NCBI RefSeq assembly: GCF_030815415.1
Contig: NZ_JAUSWW010000001.1
Location: 2,108,001-2,172,000, forward strand
Direction of reading: 5' to 3'
Length of the DNA stretch: 64,000 nt
Source: Streptomyces canus
GTDB lineage: Bacteria; Actinomycetota; Actinomycetes; Streptomycetales; Streptomycetaceae
Under the pieces are notes generated by a model. The model had not been told where the DNA came from, made no database searches, and saw nothing but the letters and a program-made list of their open reading frames with translations. This document shows, piece after piece, positions 9,696 through 20,457 of this stretch. How positions within the stretch are numbered: the first letter of the stretch is position 1; every line of letters starts with the position of its first letter. The position numbers were made by a program, and so were the translations under genes.

Positions 9696-9713
9696 TAACT
9701 ACCTAGTGGGTTA
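9696..9713. promoter_or_regulatory. Candidate TetR operator upstream of the MHS transporter
   Basis: Imperfect palindrome TAAC-N3-CTAG-N3-GTTA located 117 bp upstream of the transporter start. It shares the core CTAGTGRGTTA with the site upstream of the divergent TetR gene (8852-8862), which supports one regulator acting at both promoters. Confidence 0.5.
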
Positions 9714-9829
9714 ATTAACCGCAGCCCTCGAGGATCTCAGCGCGGCCGACCCAGCACCCCAGGGCTCAGGCACCTTCTCCCCTGCCGCTCACTCCGCATA
9801 CGTTGGAGTTCCCTCGAAGGAGCACGCTC

Positions 9830-11170
9830 GTGTCCGTCCCCGCCGAAGCCGTCGGGCAGCCGAAAAAGGCGGCCACTGCCGCTTGGATCGGCAGCGCGCT
9901 GGAGTACTACGACTTCTTCATCTACGGCAGCGCGGCCGCGCTGATCTTCCCGGAGATCTTCTTCGACAAGTCCGACCCGGCCACCGCGACCCTGCTGTCG
10001 CTGGCCACGTTCGGTGTGGCTTATGCCGCCAGGCCGATCGGCGCGCTCTTCCTGGGCCACTTCGGTGACAAGGTCGGCCGCAAGAAGATCATGGTCTTCA
10101 CGCTGATCCTGATGGGCCTGTCGACCTTCCTCATCGGCTGTCTGCCCACCCGCGACCAGGTCGGCACGCTCGCACCCGTCCTGCTGGTGCTGTGCCGTGT
10201 CCTCCAGGGCATCTCCGCCGCCGGCGAGCAGGCGAGCGCCAACTCCATGACGCTGGAACACGCGCCGCCGAACCGGCGCGGCTTCTTCACCAGCTTCACC
10301 CTCAGCGGCACCCAGGGCGGCCAGCTCCTCGCCACGCTGGCCTTCATCCCGATCGCCGCGCTCCCCGAGGACCAGTTGCTGTCCTGGGGCTGGCGGATAC
10401 CGTTCTTCCTGAGCATCGCGGTCGCCGTCGTCGGCTACGTCATCCGCCGCAAGCTGGAGGAGACCCCGGCCTTCGAGCAGCAGACCGCCTCCGAGGGCGT
10501 CGCGAAGATGCCGCTCGCGTTCCTGGCCCGCAACCACTGGGCGGATGTCCTGCGGGTGATCGCGGGTGCACTGATCGCCTCGGTCTCGACGATCTTCACG
10601 GTCTGGGCGCTGGCGTACGCCACCAGCGACTCGGTCGGGATGAGCCGCTCCTCGATGCTGTGGGTGGGCGCGCTGGCCAACCTCGTCGCCCTCGGCACGA
10701 TCCCGGCGTGGGCCACGCTCTCGGACCGTATCGGCCGCCGCCCGGTCTACCTGATCGGCGCCGCGGGCAGCGCGGTCATGATGTTCGTGTACCTCTGGGC
10801 GATCTCCACGGGCAACTACCCGCTGACCCTGGTACTGGGCATCGTCACCTTCGGTGTCGTCTACAGCGCCGCGAACGGGGTGTGGCCCGCCTTCTACGGC
10901 GAGATGTTCTCGACCCGCGTCCGGCTGTCGGGCATGGCGATCGGTACCCAGATCGGCTTCGCCGTGGCCGGGTTCGCGGTCACCTTCGCCGCGCAGATCG
11001 CGGGCCCCGACGGCAGCGACTGGTCGGCGGTCGCGTTCTTCACCGCAGCGCTGTGCGTCCCGCCGGTCATCGCCGTCCTCACGGCCCGCGAGACCCACAG
11101 CATCCCGACGGAGCAGCTCGGCGAGCGCACGCCGAAGCCGGCGGCGGAGCGGGAGACCGTGACCGCCTGA
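9830..11170 (+). CDS. MHS family MFS transporter, probably shikimate/quinate uptake
   Basis: Metabolite:H+ symporter of 446 aa in the inner membrane with 12 predicted membrane segments. Family motifs: GSALEYYDFFIYGSAAAL at the start, GHFGDKVGRKK after TM2, and a second DRIGRRPVY after TM8. ShiA, the shikimate transporter, is in this family, and the catabolic neighbours suggest the same substrate. The GTG at 9830 is preferred because AAGGAG ends 7 bp before it; an in-frame TTG at 9803 would add nine poorly conserved residues. Confidence 0.87.
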   Translation: MSVPAEAVGQPKKAATAAWIGSALEYYDFFIYGSAAALIFPEIFFDKSDPATATLLSLATFGVAYAARPIGALFLGHFGDKVGRKKIMVFTLILMGLSTFLIGCLPTRDQVGTLAPVLLVLCRVLQGISAAGEQASANSMTLEHAPPNRRGFFTSFTLSGTQGGQLLATLAFIPIAALPEDQLLSWGWRIPFFLSIAVAVVGYVIRRKLEETPAFEQQTASEGVAKMPLAFLARNHWADVLRVIAGALIASVSTIFTVWALAYATSDSVGMSRSSMLWVGALANLVALGTIPAWATLSDRIGRRPVYLIGAAGSAVMMFVYLWAISTGNYPLTLVLGIVTFGVVYSAANGVWPAFYGEMFSTRVRLSGMAIGTQIGFAVAGFAVTFAAQIAGPDGSDWSAVAFFTAALCVPPVIAVLTARETHSIPTEQLGERTPKPAAERETVTA

Positions 11171-11192
11171 TCCCCGCTCGCAGGACGCACGG

Positions 11193-11222
11193 GTCCCCGG
11201 ACGCCGTAACGGCTCCGGGGAC
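11193..11222. terminator. Hairpin after the MHS transporter
   Basis: GTCCCCGG (11193-11200) pairs with CCGGGGAC (11215-11222), 22 nt after the transporter stop and before the convergent VOC gene. Confidence 0.6.
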
Positions 11223-11238
11223 TCGGGCTTTCGCCCGC

Positions 11239-11580
11239 CTAGGCGCGCGGATGACGCGGTTCGTACAGGCCGACCTCGGCGCCGCCCGGAAGCCGGAAGC
11301 CGGTCACCCGTCCCCAGGAGGCGTCCTGGAGCGGGCGGGTGAACCCGACGCCCCTGTTCTCGAGTTCGGCGGTCGTTGCCTCGATGTCGTCGCACATCAG
11401 CATCAGCTCGTACGCCGCCGCCCCCTCCGTGGGATGGCAGGCGACCTCCGTCGGAGGTGCCTTGAAGATCAGCCAGCCGTGCCCGGCGTCGACGTGGGAC
11501 CAGCCCAGCACCTCCCGCAGGAAGTCACGGTCCGCCTCGGCGTCACGGCTGTGAATCACCACATGTGCCCCATTGATCAC
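11239..11580 (-). CDS. VOC (glyoxalase/bleomycin-resistance) family protein
   Basis: Small 113-aa protein with the beta-alpha-beta-beta-beta metal-binding fold: HVVIHSRDAEADRDFLREVLGW at the start, VACHPTEG, and the C-terminal FRLPGGAEVGLYEP with a Glu/Tyr end. Members are dioxygenases, lyases or drug-binding proteins, so the substrate cannot be given. It is divergent from another VOC gene and 3' to 3' with the shikimate transporter. Confidence 0.82.
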   Translation of the reverse strand: MINGAHVVIHSRDAEADRDFLREVLGWSHVDAGHGWLIFKAPPTEVACHPTEGAAAYELMLMCDDIEATTAELENRGVGFTRPLQDASWGRVTGFRLPGGAEVGLYEPRHPRA

Positions 11581-11689
11581 GCGCGGAGGCTAGTGAGGCG
11601 GGGCCCGGCAGGCAAGCACCGCCGCCTCCGCCACGGCCCGTCAGTTTTCGAGAAGCACCCGCCCCGGGGGCGCGCCTAGCGTGAGGTCC

Positions 11690-12097
11690 ATGGACCTCAC
11701 CCTTCACGCGAGCTTCCTCCCGCAGGACGACCCGGACGCCGCGCTGGCCTTCTACCGCGATCTCCTCGGATTCGAGGTGCGCGGTGATGTCGGCAAGGGC
11801 TCGATGCGCTGGATCACGGTCGGTCCCGTCGGTCAGCCCGGCACCTCGGTCGTGCTGCATCCGCCGGGCATCGACCCCGATGTCACCGAGGACGAGCGCC
11901 GCACGATCTTCGCGATGATGGCCAAGGGCACCTACGCGGGCATCGTGCTGGCCACCGCCGACCTCGACGCCGTGTTCGACCGGCTTCAGGCGAGGGCCGA
12001 TGTGGTCCAGGAGCCGATCAAGCAGCCGTGGGGCGTGCGTGACTGTGCCTTCCGTGACCCCGCGGGCAATCTGGTCCGTATCCAGGAACGGAACTGA
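11690..12097 (+). CDS. VOC family protein
   Basis: Glyoxalase-fold protein of 135 aa (DPDAALAFYRDLLGFEVR; DCAFRDPAGNLVRIQE at the end). The ATG at 11690 fits homologues; there is no clear ribosome site, and TAGCGT at 11677-11682 resembles a -10 box, so the transcript may be nearly leaderless. It precedes a UvrA-like gene by 99 bp on the same strand, a pairing I recall as recurrent in actinomycetes, but the function is unknown. Confidence 0.8.
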   Translation: MDLTLHASFLPQDDPDAALAFYRDLLGFEVRGDVGKGSMRWITVGPVGQPGTSVVLHPPGIDPDVTEDERRTIFAMMAKGTYAGIVLATADLDAVFDRLQARADVVQEPIKQPWGVRDCAFRDPAGNLVRIQERN

Positions 12098-12196
12098 CCA
12101 GGCGCGAAACGACGCGGAACGCTTTGTTCCCGCAGGGAAATCGGACCTAATGCTCGGAGCCGGTGAGATCGAGCCGAACGATGGAGAGCAGTCAGC

Positions 12197-14584
<2,388 letters not shown>

Positions 14585-14912
14585 ACGGGCGGGGAGTCGG
14601 GCCGGACGGCCGCGTGTCGGATCGGCTCGATTCCTGTCGGGCGTCCCCGCGTCGAACCGAGGCGGGGACGCCCACGAACCGGACTGGTCCACAGGCGAGT
14701 CGGGCCGGTGGTCGCGCAAGTCGATACGGTGAGACCACGAGTCGGACCGACGCTGCGCGAGCCGAGGCAGCGCGCCCACGAGCCGGGATACCCGGCGGCA
14801 AGGCGGTCCGGGGAGGCCTGGGCCGGGCCGCCCCTGAGCCAGGTCGGGCCCGGGCCACGCCGGACCCCCGGCCAAGTGGCCCGACGCCCTTCGCACAGCC
14901 GGGCCGGCTGCC
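14585..14912. other. Non-coding stretch after the UvrA-like gene, with a terminator
   Basis: A 12-bp perfect stem, GGGCGTCCCCGC at 14639-14650 and its complement at 14662-14673, lies 55 nt after the stop and is a likely terminator. The open frames across the rest have arginine- and proline-rich translations with no recognisable family. I see no other gene or RNA here. Confidence 0.6.
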
Positions 14913-15326
14913 CTACGAGTTGGACCACGCCCGCTCGCACAGCACCAGCCGGTATCCGTCCGGGTCCTCGATCGTCACGCCCCACTCGTTCCAGTAGGGG
15001 TTGGGCGAGGGGACCCGCTTGCCGCCGTGCTGTTCGAGTCGGGCGACCAGGTCCTGCGGCACGGGACCGTCGACGTAGACGACCAGGAGGTCCTCCTCCG
15101 TGGGCCGGGGTTCGACGGGGTGGGCCGGGTCGTGGACGAGTTCCAGGTGCCAGCCGGCGTCGGGCCAGCCGAGCATGAGCAGGTCGTGGTGGCCCGGTTC
15201 GGTGCCGCCCTCGGCCCGCCACACGACGGCCAGACCGAGCCCGTCGGCCCAGAAACGCTCGGCCGCGGCGAGGTCGCGGGACGGGCGGGCGATACGGATG
15301 TGACTGCGGCCGTGGACCGGCATCAT
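14913..15326 (-). CDS. VOC family protein
   Basis: Third glyoxalase-fold protein of the region, 137 aa. It starts with GRSHIRIARPSRDLAAAERFWADGLGL and ends with the typical GVTIEDPDGYRLVLCER; the mid-region HHDLLMLGWPDAGWHLELVH supplies histidines. The second ATG, one codon in, is an equally good start. Function unknown. Confidence 0.82.
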   Translation of the reverse strand: MMPVHGRSHIRIARPSRDLAAAERFWADGLGLAVVWRAEGGTEPGHHDLLMLGWPDAGWHLELVHDPAHPVEPRPTEEDLLVVYVDGPVPQDLVARLEQHGGKRVPSPNPYWNEWGVTIEDPDGYRLVLCERAWSNS

Positions 15327-15534
15327 GACCTCTTCCCGAGCGTGGCGTCTCCTCGGGCAGCCTAGGCAGCGCGTGATCGCGAAACCATCGGTCGTCCGCC
15401 CTGCGCCCCGGGTCCTAGGACCACGCGAACCGCTCCACCCCGTTGACAGTTGACGTTTTCGGCAAGAACATCGGCCGGAACGAGCAGAAAAGAACAGGCG
15501 CTCGTCGCGCGCAGCCGGTCCGGGGGGGGGAGGG

Positions 15535-15580
15535 CTCCGCGCGTACCGGCCGGATTCAGGGGCGGCCGGTACGCGCGGAG
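15535..15580. terminator. 17-bp stem terminator of the PPOX gene
   Basis: Arms of 17 bp (15535-15551 and 15564-15580) with a 12-nt loop, 30 nt beyond the stop of the leftward PPOX gene. Apart from this hairpin and a G-run, the gap 15327-15609 shows nothing definite. Confidence 0.7.
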
Positions 15581-15609
15581 ATGACGGCCCGACCGCGACG
15601 CCCAGTGCC

Positions 15610-16059
15610 TCAGCCCAGGTCGGCTCCCTTGGGGATCCCGTACGCCCGCTCCACCTTCAGCCGCAGCACCAGCCGCCGGTCGCGGACCATCGCGGCCCGG
15701 AAGTCTTCCCAGTCGGGGTGCTCGCCCACGACGTCGCGGTACAGCCGGACGAGCTCCTCGACGGTCTCGTCGTACGGGTCCCGCGCCACCGGCGTGAGCT
15801 CGGCCGTCCCCTCGGCGACCGTGTACGCCCACCGGTCCGCGGCGGTCACGTGGTAGGACGCCCTCGGATCGCGGCGCAGGTTGCGGGTCTTGGCGCGGTC
15901 GTCCGTGATCGAGACCCGGATGATCCGCTCGTCGGGGTAGTAGGCGTGACTGACGTTCGACAGCTGGGGCCGGCCGTCGCGCTTGAGGGTGACCAGCACC
16001 CCGCCGTGGCCCTCGGAGAGCAGCCCGAGCAGTGCGTTCTGCGTCGCGTCCTGAGTCAT
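15610..16059 (-). CDS. PPOX-class F420- or FMN-dependent oxidoreductase
   Basis: Split-barrel flavoprotein of 149 aa (from ATG 16059) with GGVLVTLKRDGRPQLSNV, the family's N-terminal strand pair, and the phosphate-binding KTRNLRRDPRASYHV. Actinobacterial members often use coenzyme F420. The in-frame start at 16101 would cross the divergent promoter region, so 16059 is preferred. It is divergent from a TetR gene with tandem operators in between and may be part of that regulon. Substrate unknown. Confidence 0.85.
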   Translation of the reverse strand: MTQDATQNALLGLLSEGHGGVLVTLKRDGRPQLSNVSHAYYPDERIIRVSITDDRAKTRNLRRDPRASYHVTAADRWAYTVAEGTAELTPVARDPYDETVEELVRLYRDVVGEHPDWEDFRAAMVRDRRLVLRLKVERAYGIPKGADLG

Positions 16060-16109
16060 GCATGGGTCAACCGGCACAGGGGGTGCGCGCATTCCCGGCA
16101 AGGAAGCGG

Positions 16110-16147
16110 GTAGACACTGTCTACGGACCCTGGTAGACAGTGTCTAT
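16110..16147. promoter_or_regulatory. Promoter with tandem 15-bp palindromic operators (TetR autoregulation)
   Basis: GTAGACA-C-TGTCTAC at 16110-16124 is a perfect palindrome around one central base; GTAGACA-G-TGTCTAT at 16133-16147 differs at one end base. Their centres are 23 bp apart. TAGACA at 16111-16116 and TAGACA at 16134-16139 are separated by 17 bp and can serve as -35 and -10, which places the transcription start at about the ATG at 16146. Each operator thus covers one promoter element. Confidence 0.75.
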
Positions 16148-16721
16148 GCATGAACCGGAGAGCGGGCTGCGGGCCAGGCTTGTCGAGGTCGGAGTGGAGT
16201 TGGTGGCCCGGGAGGGCGTGCAGGCGCTGACCCTGCGGGAGATCGCCCGCCGGGCGGGCGTCTCGCACGGTGCGCCTCGCCGCTACTTCCCGACCCATCT
16301 GGAGCTGCTGTCGGCCATCGCGCGCCACGGCTTCGGCGAGCTGGCGCAGAGGGCGGGGGCGGCCGACGACGGCGCCGCGAGCCCGCGCGACCGGCTCACG
16401 GAGCTGGGGCGGGTCTATCTGCGGTTCGCGCTGGACAACCGCGGCATGTACGAGCTGATGTTCCGTCACGATCTGCTGGAGAGCGGTCATCTGGGCCTGC
16501 GGGACACCAGTCTGCCGCTCTTCGGCCGCCTGGTGGAGCTGGTCGCCCTGACCCGCCCGGACGCGGACGCCCGCCTCGTCGCCGGTGCGTTGTGGGCGAA
16601 CCTGCACGGCATCGCCCAGCTGTGGGGCTGGGGCAGCCTCCAACTGGCCACAGGCGCCGACGACTTCGCGCCCCTCCTGCGCAACGCCCTGGACGCGCAC
16701 CTCGGCCGGGAGGACGGGTGA
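16146..16721 (+). CDS. TetR family regulator
   Basis: Regulator of 191 aa with the DNA-binding domain LVEVGVELVAREGV...LREIARRAGVSHGAPRRYFPT and a C-terminal domain of the TetR_C type (ANLHGIAQLWGWGSL). ATG 16146 coincides with the predicted transcription start, suggesting a leaderless mRNA; GTG 16140 would be inside the operator. Its stop overlaps the MFS start in GTGA, so it very likely controls itself and the exporter, and perhaps the divergent PPOX gene. Confidence 0.88.
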   Translation: MHEPESGLRARLVEVGVELVAREGVQALTLREIARRAGVSHGAPRRYFPTHLELLSAIARHGFGELAQRAGAADDGAASPRDRLTELGRVYLRFALDNRGMYELMFRHDLLESGHLGLRDTSLPLFGRLVELVALTRPDADARLVAGALWANLHGIAQLWGWGSLQLATGADDFAPLLRNALDAHLGREDG

Positions 16722-18010
16722 ACCCTCGTCTCGTCCTCGCGGGCAGCGTGACCGGAGCCGTGATCGTCGCCCTCGACGGCACGGTCCTCACCATCGCCCA
16801 GCCCACCCTGCAAAGGGACCTGGGCACCTCCTTCGCCCAGGTCCAGTGGACCAGCACCGGCTATCTCATCGCGGTGGCGAGTCTGCTGGTGTTCGCGGGA
16901 CGGCTCGGCGACCGCTACGGGCACCGGCGGCTCTTCGGGATCGGCATGCTCGGCTTCGGGGTGGCGTCGGCGGGCATCGGACTGGCGCCCGGCGTCGGCT
17001 GGGTGATCGGACTGCGGGTCGTCCAAGGGGTGTTCGGGGCGCTGCTGCAACCCGCGACCCTCGGCATGCTGCGCGTCGCCTACCCGCCGGACCGGCTCCG
17101 GGGGCCCATCGCCGTGCGCACCGCGGCGATCGGGGTGGCCGCCGCGGTCGGCCCGCTGGTCGGCGGAGTACTGGTGGCCGGGTCCGGGTGGCGGGCGGTG
17201 TTCTTCGTCAACGTCGTGCCCGCGCTGGTGTTCGGCGTGCTCGCCCTGGCGGTGCGGGAACCGGAGCGGGCCACCGGGGTCCGTCTGGACCTGCCCGGTG
17301 CCGCGCTGCTCGCGGTGGCCCTGGGGTTCCTGGTCCACACGCTGGTCTCCCCGCACTGGCTCGGCCTGGTGGTGACCGCGGTGACCGGCGTCGCCTTCGT
17401 ACGCCACGAGCGCCGCACCGCGAGCCCGCTGATACCGCGCACCGTCCCCGGCGCACCGCTCGGCGTCCTGGTCGCCGCGTCGGCCGCCCTGTCGGGCACG
17501 CTGTTCGTGAGCACCTACACCCTGCAGTACACGCTCGGCCTCGACCCCTTCCAAAGTGCCCTGCGCTGCCTCCCGCTGGCGGTGGCGATGGTGGCCGCCG
17601 CCGCGATGTGCCCCGTGCTGCTGCGCCGCGCGGGAGCCCGCCGCACGACGACGAGCGCGACGGCGGTTCTCGCCGCCGGGATCCTGCTGCTCTCCCACGC
17701 GTCCGGCGCGCTCGCGCTGGGCGCCGGATTCGCCCTGCTGGGGGCGGGGTTCGGGACCGTCATGGTGGCGGCCACCCATGTCGTCGTGCGGGAGAGTCCG
17801 CTCGGGTCGGCCGGGGTGGCGGGCGGGCTGCAGCAGACCGCGATGAACGTCGGGCCGACGCTCGGGGTGGCCCTCGCCGCCACGGAGGTGTCACTCGTCA
17901 CGTTCGCGGCTGTCGCGCTGGCAGGCGTGGTGCCGACGGCGGGTTTCCGTGCCACGATCACCGATCGAGGTCGGCCGGGCAATCGTTCGGAGATTCCTGC
18001 GCGACGATGA
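16718..18010 (+). CDS. MFS drug-type exporter
   Basis: Major facilitator of 430 aa with 12-14 membrane helices. Motif A appears as GRLGDRYGHRRLF, and AVIVALDGTVLTIAQPTLQRDL at the N-terminus is typical of EmrB/QacA-like drug:H+ antiporters. It is translationally coupled (GTGA) to the TetR gene, the classic arrangement of a ligand-induced efflux pump. Substrate unknown. Confidence 0.86.
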   Translation: MNPRLVLAGSVTGAVIVALDGTVLTIAQPTLQRDLGTSFAQVQWTSTGYLIAVASLLVFAGRLGDRYGHRRLFGIGMLGFGVASAGIGLAPGVGWVIGLRVVQGVFGALLQPATLGMLRVAYPPDRLRGPIAVRTAAIGVAAAVGPLVGGVLVAGSGWRAVFFVNVVPALVFGVLALAVREPERATGVRLDLPGAALLAVALGFLVHTLVSPHWLGLVVTAVTGVAFVRHERRTASPLIPRTVPGAPLGVLVAASAALSGTLFVSTYTLQYTLGLDPFQSALRCLPLAVAMVAAAAMCPVLLRRAGARRTTTSATAVLAAGILLLSHASGALALGAGFALLGAGFGTVMVAATHVVVRESPLGSAGVAGGLQQTAMNVGPTLGVALAATEVSLVTFAAVALAGVVPTAGFRATITDRGRPGNRSEIPARR

Positions 18011-18075
18011 GGTCTGAGGTCGTCGCGGCGGGGTATGCCGGATCGCACCTCGACGAACGCGAGCGGAGGAGAGCG

Positions 18076-19302
18076 ATGGCACAGCTGCGGCAGGAAGTCG
18101 ACCCGGGTGAGGCCGGACTGGACGCGAAGGCGCTGGACCGCCTCGACCAGCACCTCGCCCACTACGTCGACGAGGGACGCATGCCCGGCTTCCTCGTGGC
18201 CGTCGCCCGCGGCGGCCGCGTCGCCCACCTCACGGCGCACGGCCACCGCGATCTCGCCGCCGGACTGCCCGTCGAGCCGGACACCCTGTGGCGGATCTAC
18301 TCCATGACCAAGCCCGTCACCGCGGTGGCCGCGCTGATCCTGGTGGAGGAGGGGAGGCTGTCGCTGGACGACCCGGTCGCCCGGTATCTGCCGGCCTTCG
18401 CCGACGCCCGGGTCCATGTCAGCGGCTCGGGCTCCGGCATGGTCACCCGGCCCGCCGGACAGCCCATGCTGATACGGCACTTGATGACCCACACGGCCGG
18501 TCTGACCTTCGCCTTCTACCACTCCCACCCGGTCGACGCCCTGTACCGCGAGGCCGGTCTGGAGTCGTCGGTGGTGCCGGGCACGACCCTGGCCGAGACG
18601 GTCGACGTGTACGCGAGCCTTCCGCTCCAGTTCGAGCCGGGCACGCAGTGGAACTACTCGGTCGCCTCCAATGTGCTCGGCCGGGTCATCGAGGTGGTCT
18701 CCGGGAAGCCGCTGGACACCTTCTTCGCCGAGCGGGTCTTCGGACCGCTCGGCATGACCGACGCGGGCCTGAGCGTCACGGACGAACAGGCGGTCAGGCT
18801 CTCCGAGTTGTACGGCGAGAAGGACGACGGCGGCATCGAGCCGGTCCCCGGGCTCCCGCTCCGCGGCCGGCCCCGGTTCCTCTCCGGCAGCGGCGGCATG
18901 GTGGCCTCCGCGCACGACATGCACCGCTTCATGGAGATGCTGCGCCGTCGCGGCGAACTCGACGGCACCCGCCTGCTCGCCCCCGAAACGGTGGACCTGA
19001 TGGCCAGGAACCACCTTCCCGGCGGAGCCGACCTGCGCGCCTTCGGCAGCAGACCGGCCCACGACGAGCCCAACAACGACGGTGTCGGCTTCGGTCTCAG
19101 CGTCTCCGTGGTGATCGACCCCGCCCGGACCCTCGCGCCCACGAGCCCGGGCACGTTCGGCTGGAGCGGAGCCGCTTCCACGACCTTCTGGGTCGATCCC
19201 GGCCACGATCTGACCGTGCAGTTCTACACCCAGGTACGGCCGAAATCCCTGAAGCTCAACCCGGACCTCAGACGGCTGGTGCACGAAGCCGTGGTCGAGT
19301 GA
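18076..19302 (+). CDS. Serine hydrolase, class C beta-lactamase/esterase family
   Basis: Protein of 408 aa with the SxxK motif SMTK at residues 76-79 and the YxN-type motif YSV at 194-196. There is no signal peptide, which suggests a cytoplasmic esterase or D-amino-acid amidase type (EstB/LovD-like) rather than a secreted beta-lactamase. GGAGGA precedes the ATG. Its TGA directly abuts the stop of the convergent gene, with no intergenic base, so the two transcripts must overlap. Confidence 0.85.
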   Translation: MAQLRQEVDPGEAGLDAKALDRLDQHLAHYVDEGRMPGFLVAVARGGRVAHLTAHGHRDLAAGLPVEPDTLWRIYSMTKPVTAVAALILVEEGRLSLDDPVARYLPAFADARVHVSGSGSGMVTRPAGQPMLIRHLMTHTAGLTFAFYHSHPVDALYREAGLESSVVPGTTLAETVDVYASLPLQFEPGTQWNYSVASNVLGRVIEVVSGKPLDTFFAERVFGPLGMTDAGLSVTDEQAVRLSELYGEKDDGGIEPVPGLPLRGRPRFLSGSGGMVASAHDMHRFMEMLRRRGELDGTRLLAPETVDLMARNHLPGGADLRAFGSRPAHDEPNNDGVGFGLSVSVVIDPARTLAPTSPGTFGWSGAASTTFWVDPGHDLTVQFYTQVRPKSLKLNPDLRRLVHEAVVE

Positions 19303-20457
19303 TCAGGCGTCCACCCGCAGCGTGAACTCCATGCCCTCCAGGGCGAGTTCCCGCAGCCACTCCTCCGACCGTGCCGCCGTCTCGGCGGCCCGGCTGAGGC
19401 CGGGCGGCAGCGAGCCGTCCAGGACGTGGCCCACGCCGAGGGCGAGGGTGCGGGAGACACAGCGGGCCATCGCGCTCTCCTCCTCGTCCCCCACCAGGTC
19501 CAGCAGATAGCTGCCCGACCACGCCTGCCCCGCCGGGCCCCGCACATCCAGCGACACGGCGAGCACGACCCGGTCCCGGTCGGTGTCCGTGGTCGGATAG
19601 GCCGCCGCCAACTCCCGTGCCAGCGCGGCGATCCGGGCGTCGTCACCGCCCTTGAGCTCCTCGAAGACGGCGTCCCAGGCCCGCAGCCACCCCTCCAGCC
19701 GCAGGGTGCCCCGCACGAAGGACCGCGCCTTCCAGGCGGGCGGCATCCCGTACTGCTCGACGAACGGCACGCTGTCGCGGTTCGGATAGACCTCGAAGCC
19801 CTCCCCGTCGACGACATGGCGCCGGGTCGCCTCCCACGGCCGCGCGGCGGTGGTCTCGGCACCGTCCTCGATGTACCGGGCGGGCGAGCGCAGGGCGCCC
19901 AGGACTCCGAGGGGCGCCCAGCTGAAGCGGTACCGGAAGTCGTTCGGCACCGCGGGGATACCGCCGCAGTAGGAGGTGAGGCGGTACGAGGCCGCCGTAC
20001 CGTCGCCGATCGCGTCCCGGGCGCGGGCGACGAGGCTGTGCGCGAAGAGGTGGTCGATGCCCGGGTCGAGCCCGGCCTCGGTGAGGACGACGACCCCGGC
20101 GGCGAGGGCCGCGGGCACCTGTTCCAGCACGGCGTCCGACACATAGCTGGAGCAGGCGAAGTGCGCCTTCCGCGCGACGCACGCGGCCAGGATCCCGGCG
20201 TGCTCCGGTGCGGGCAGCATCGACACGACGACGTCCCCGGGCGCGAGCTGCGCCGTCAGCGCGGGAAGGGTGTACGCGCGGGGCTCGGCACGACCGGTGA
20301 GCCCCAGCCGTTCCAGGGCCTCGGCCGCGCGCTCCTCGGTGCGGTGCCACACCCGCACCCGCTCGGCCGCCTCGCACACCCGGGCCAGCCCGCTGCCCGT
20401 GGACAGTCCGGTGCCGATCCAGTGGACGGTGCCGCTCGCCGGAACCAGCTCAGACAT
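19303..20457 (-). CDS. Saccharopine dehydrogenase family protein (reductase-type)
   Basis: NAD(P)-dependent protein of 384 aa with an N-terminal Rossmann domain (VHWIGTGLSTGSGLARV) and a substrate domain containing LTEAGLDPGIDHLFAHSL and YCGGIP, hallmarks of saccharopine reductase/dehydrogenase and homospermidine-synthase-like enzymes. The ATG at 20457 follows a GGAAGGGGA site and overlaps the stop of the upstream gene by 8 bp. It is the last gene of a three-gene operon for which a role in lysine or another amino acid's oxidation is likely; the exact substrate is not fixed by the sequence. Confidence 0.82.
   Translation of the reverse strand: MSELVPASGTVHWIGTGLSTGSGLARVCEAAERVRVWHRTEERAAEALERLGLTGRAEPRAYTLPALTAQLAPGDVVVSMLPAPEHAGILAACVARKAHFACSSYVSDAVLEQVPAALAAGVVVLTEAGLDPGIDHLFAHSLVARARDAIGDGTAASYRLTSYCGGIPAVPNDFRYRFSWAPLGVLGALRSPARYIEDGAETTAARPWEATRRHVVDGEGFEVYPNRDSVPFVEQYGMPPAWKARSFVRGTLRLEGWLRAWDAVFEELKGGDDARIAALARELAAAYPTTDTDRDRVVLAVSLDVRGPAGQAWSGSYLLDLVGDEEESAMARCVSRTLALGVGHVLDGSLPPGLSRAAETAARSEEWLRELALEGMEFTLRVDA

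Noticed and set aside
14614..15178. Two + strand frames after the UvrA-like gene.
   Set aside because: Arg/Pro/Gly-rich translations; they overlap a terminator hairpin and a real VOC gene on the other strand.
15443..15455. TTGACAGTTGACG as a promoter.
   Set aside because: No acceptable -10 box at 16-18 bp and no rightward gene start nearby.
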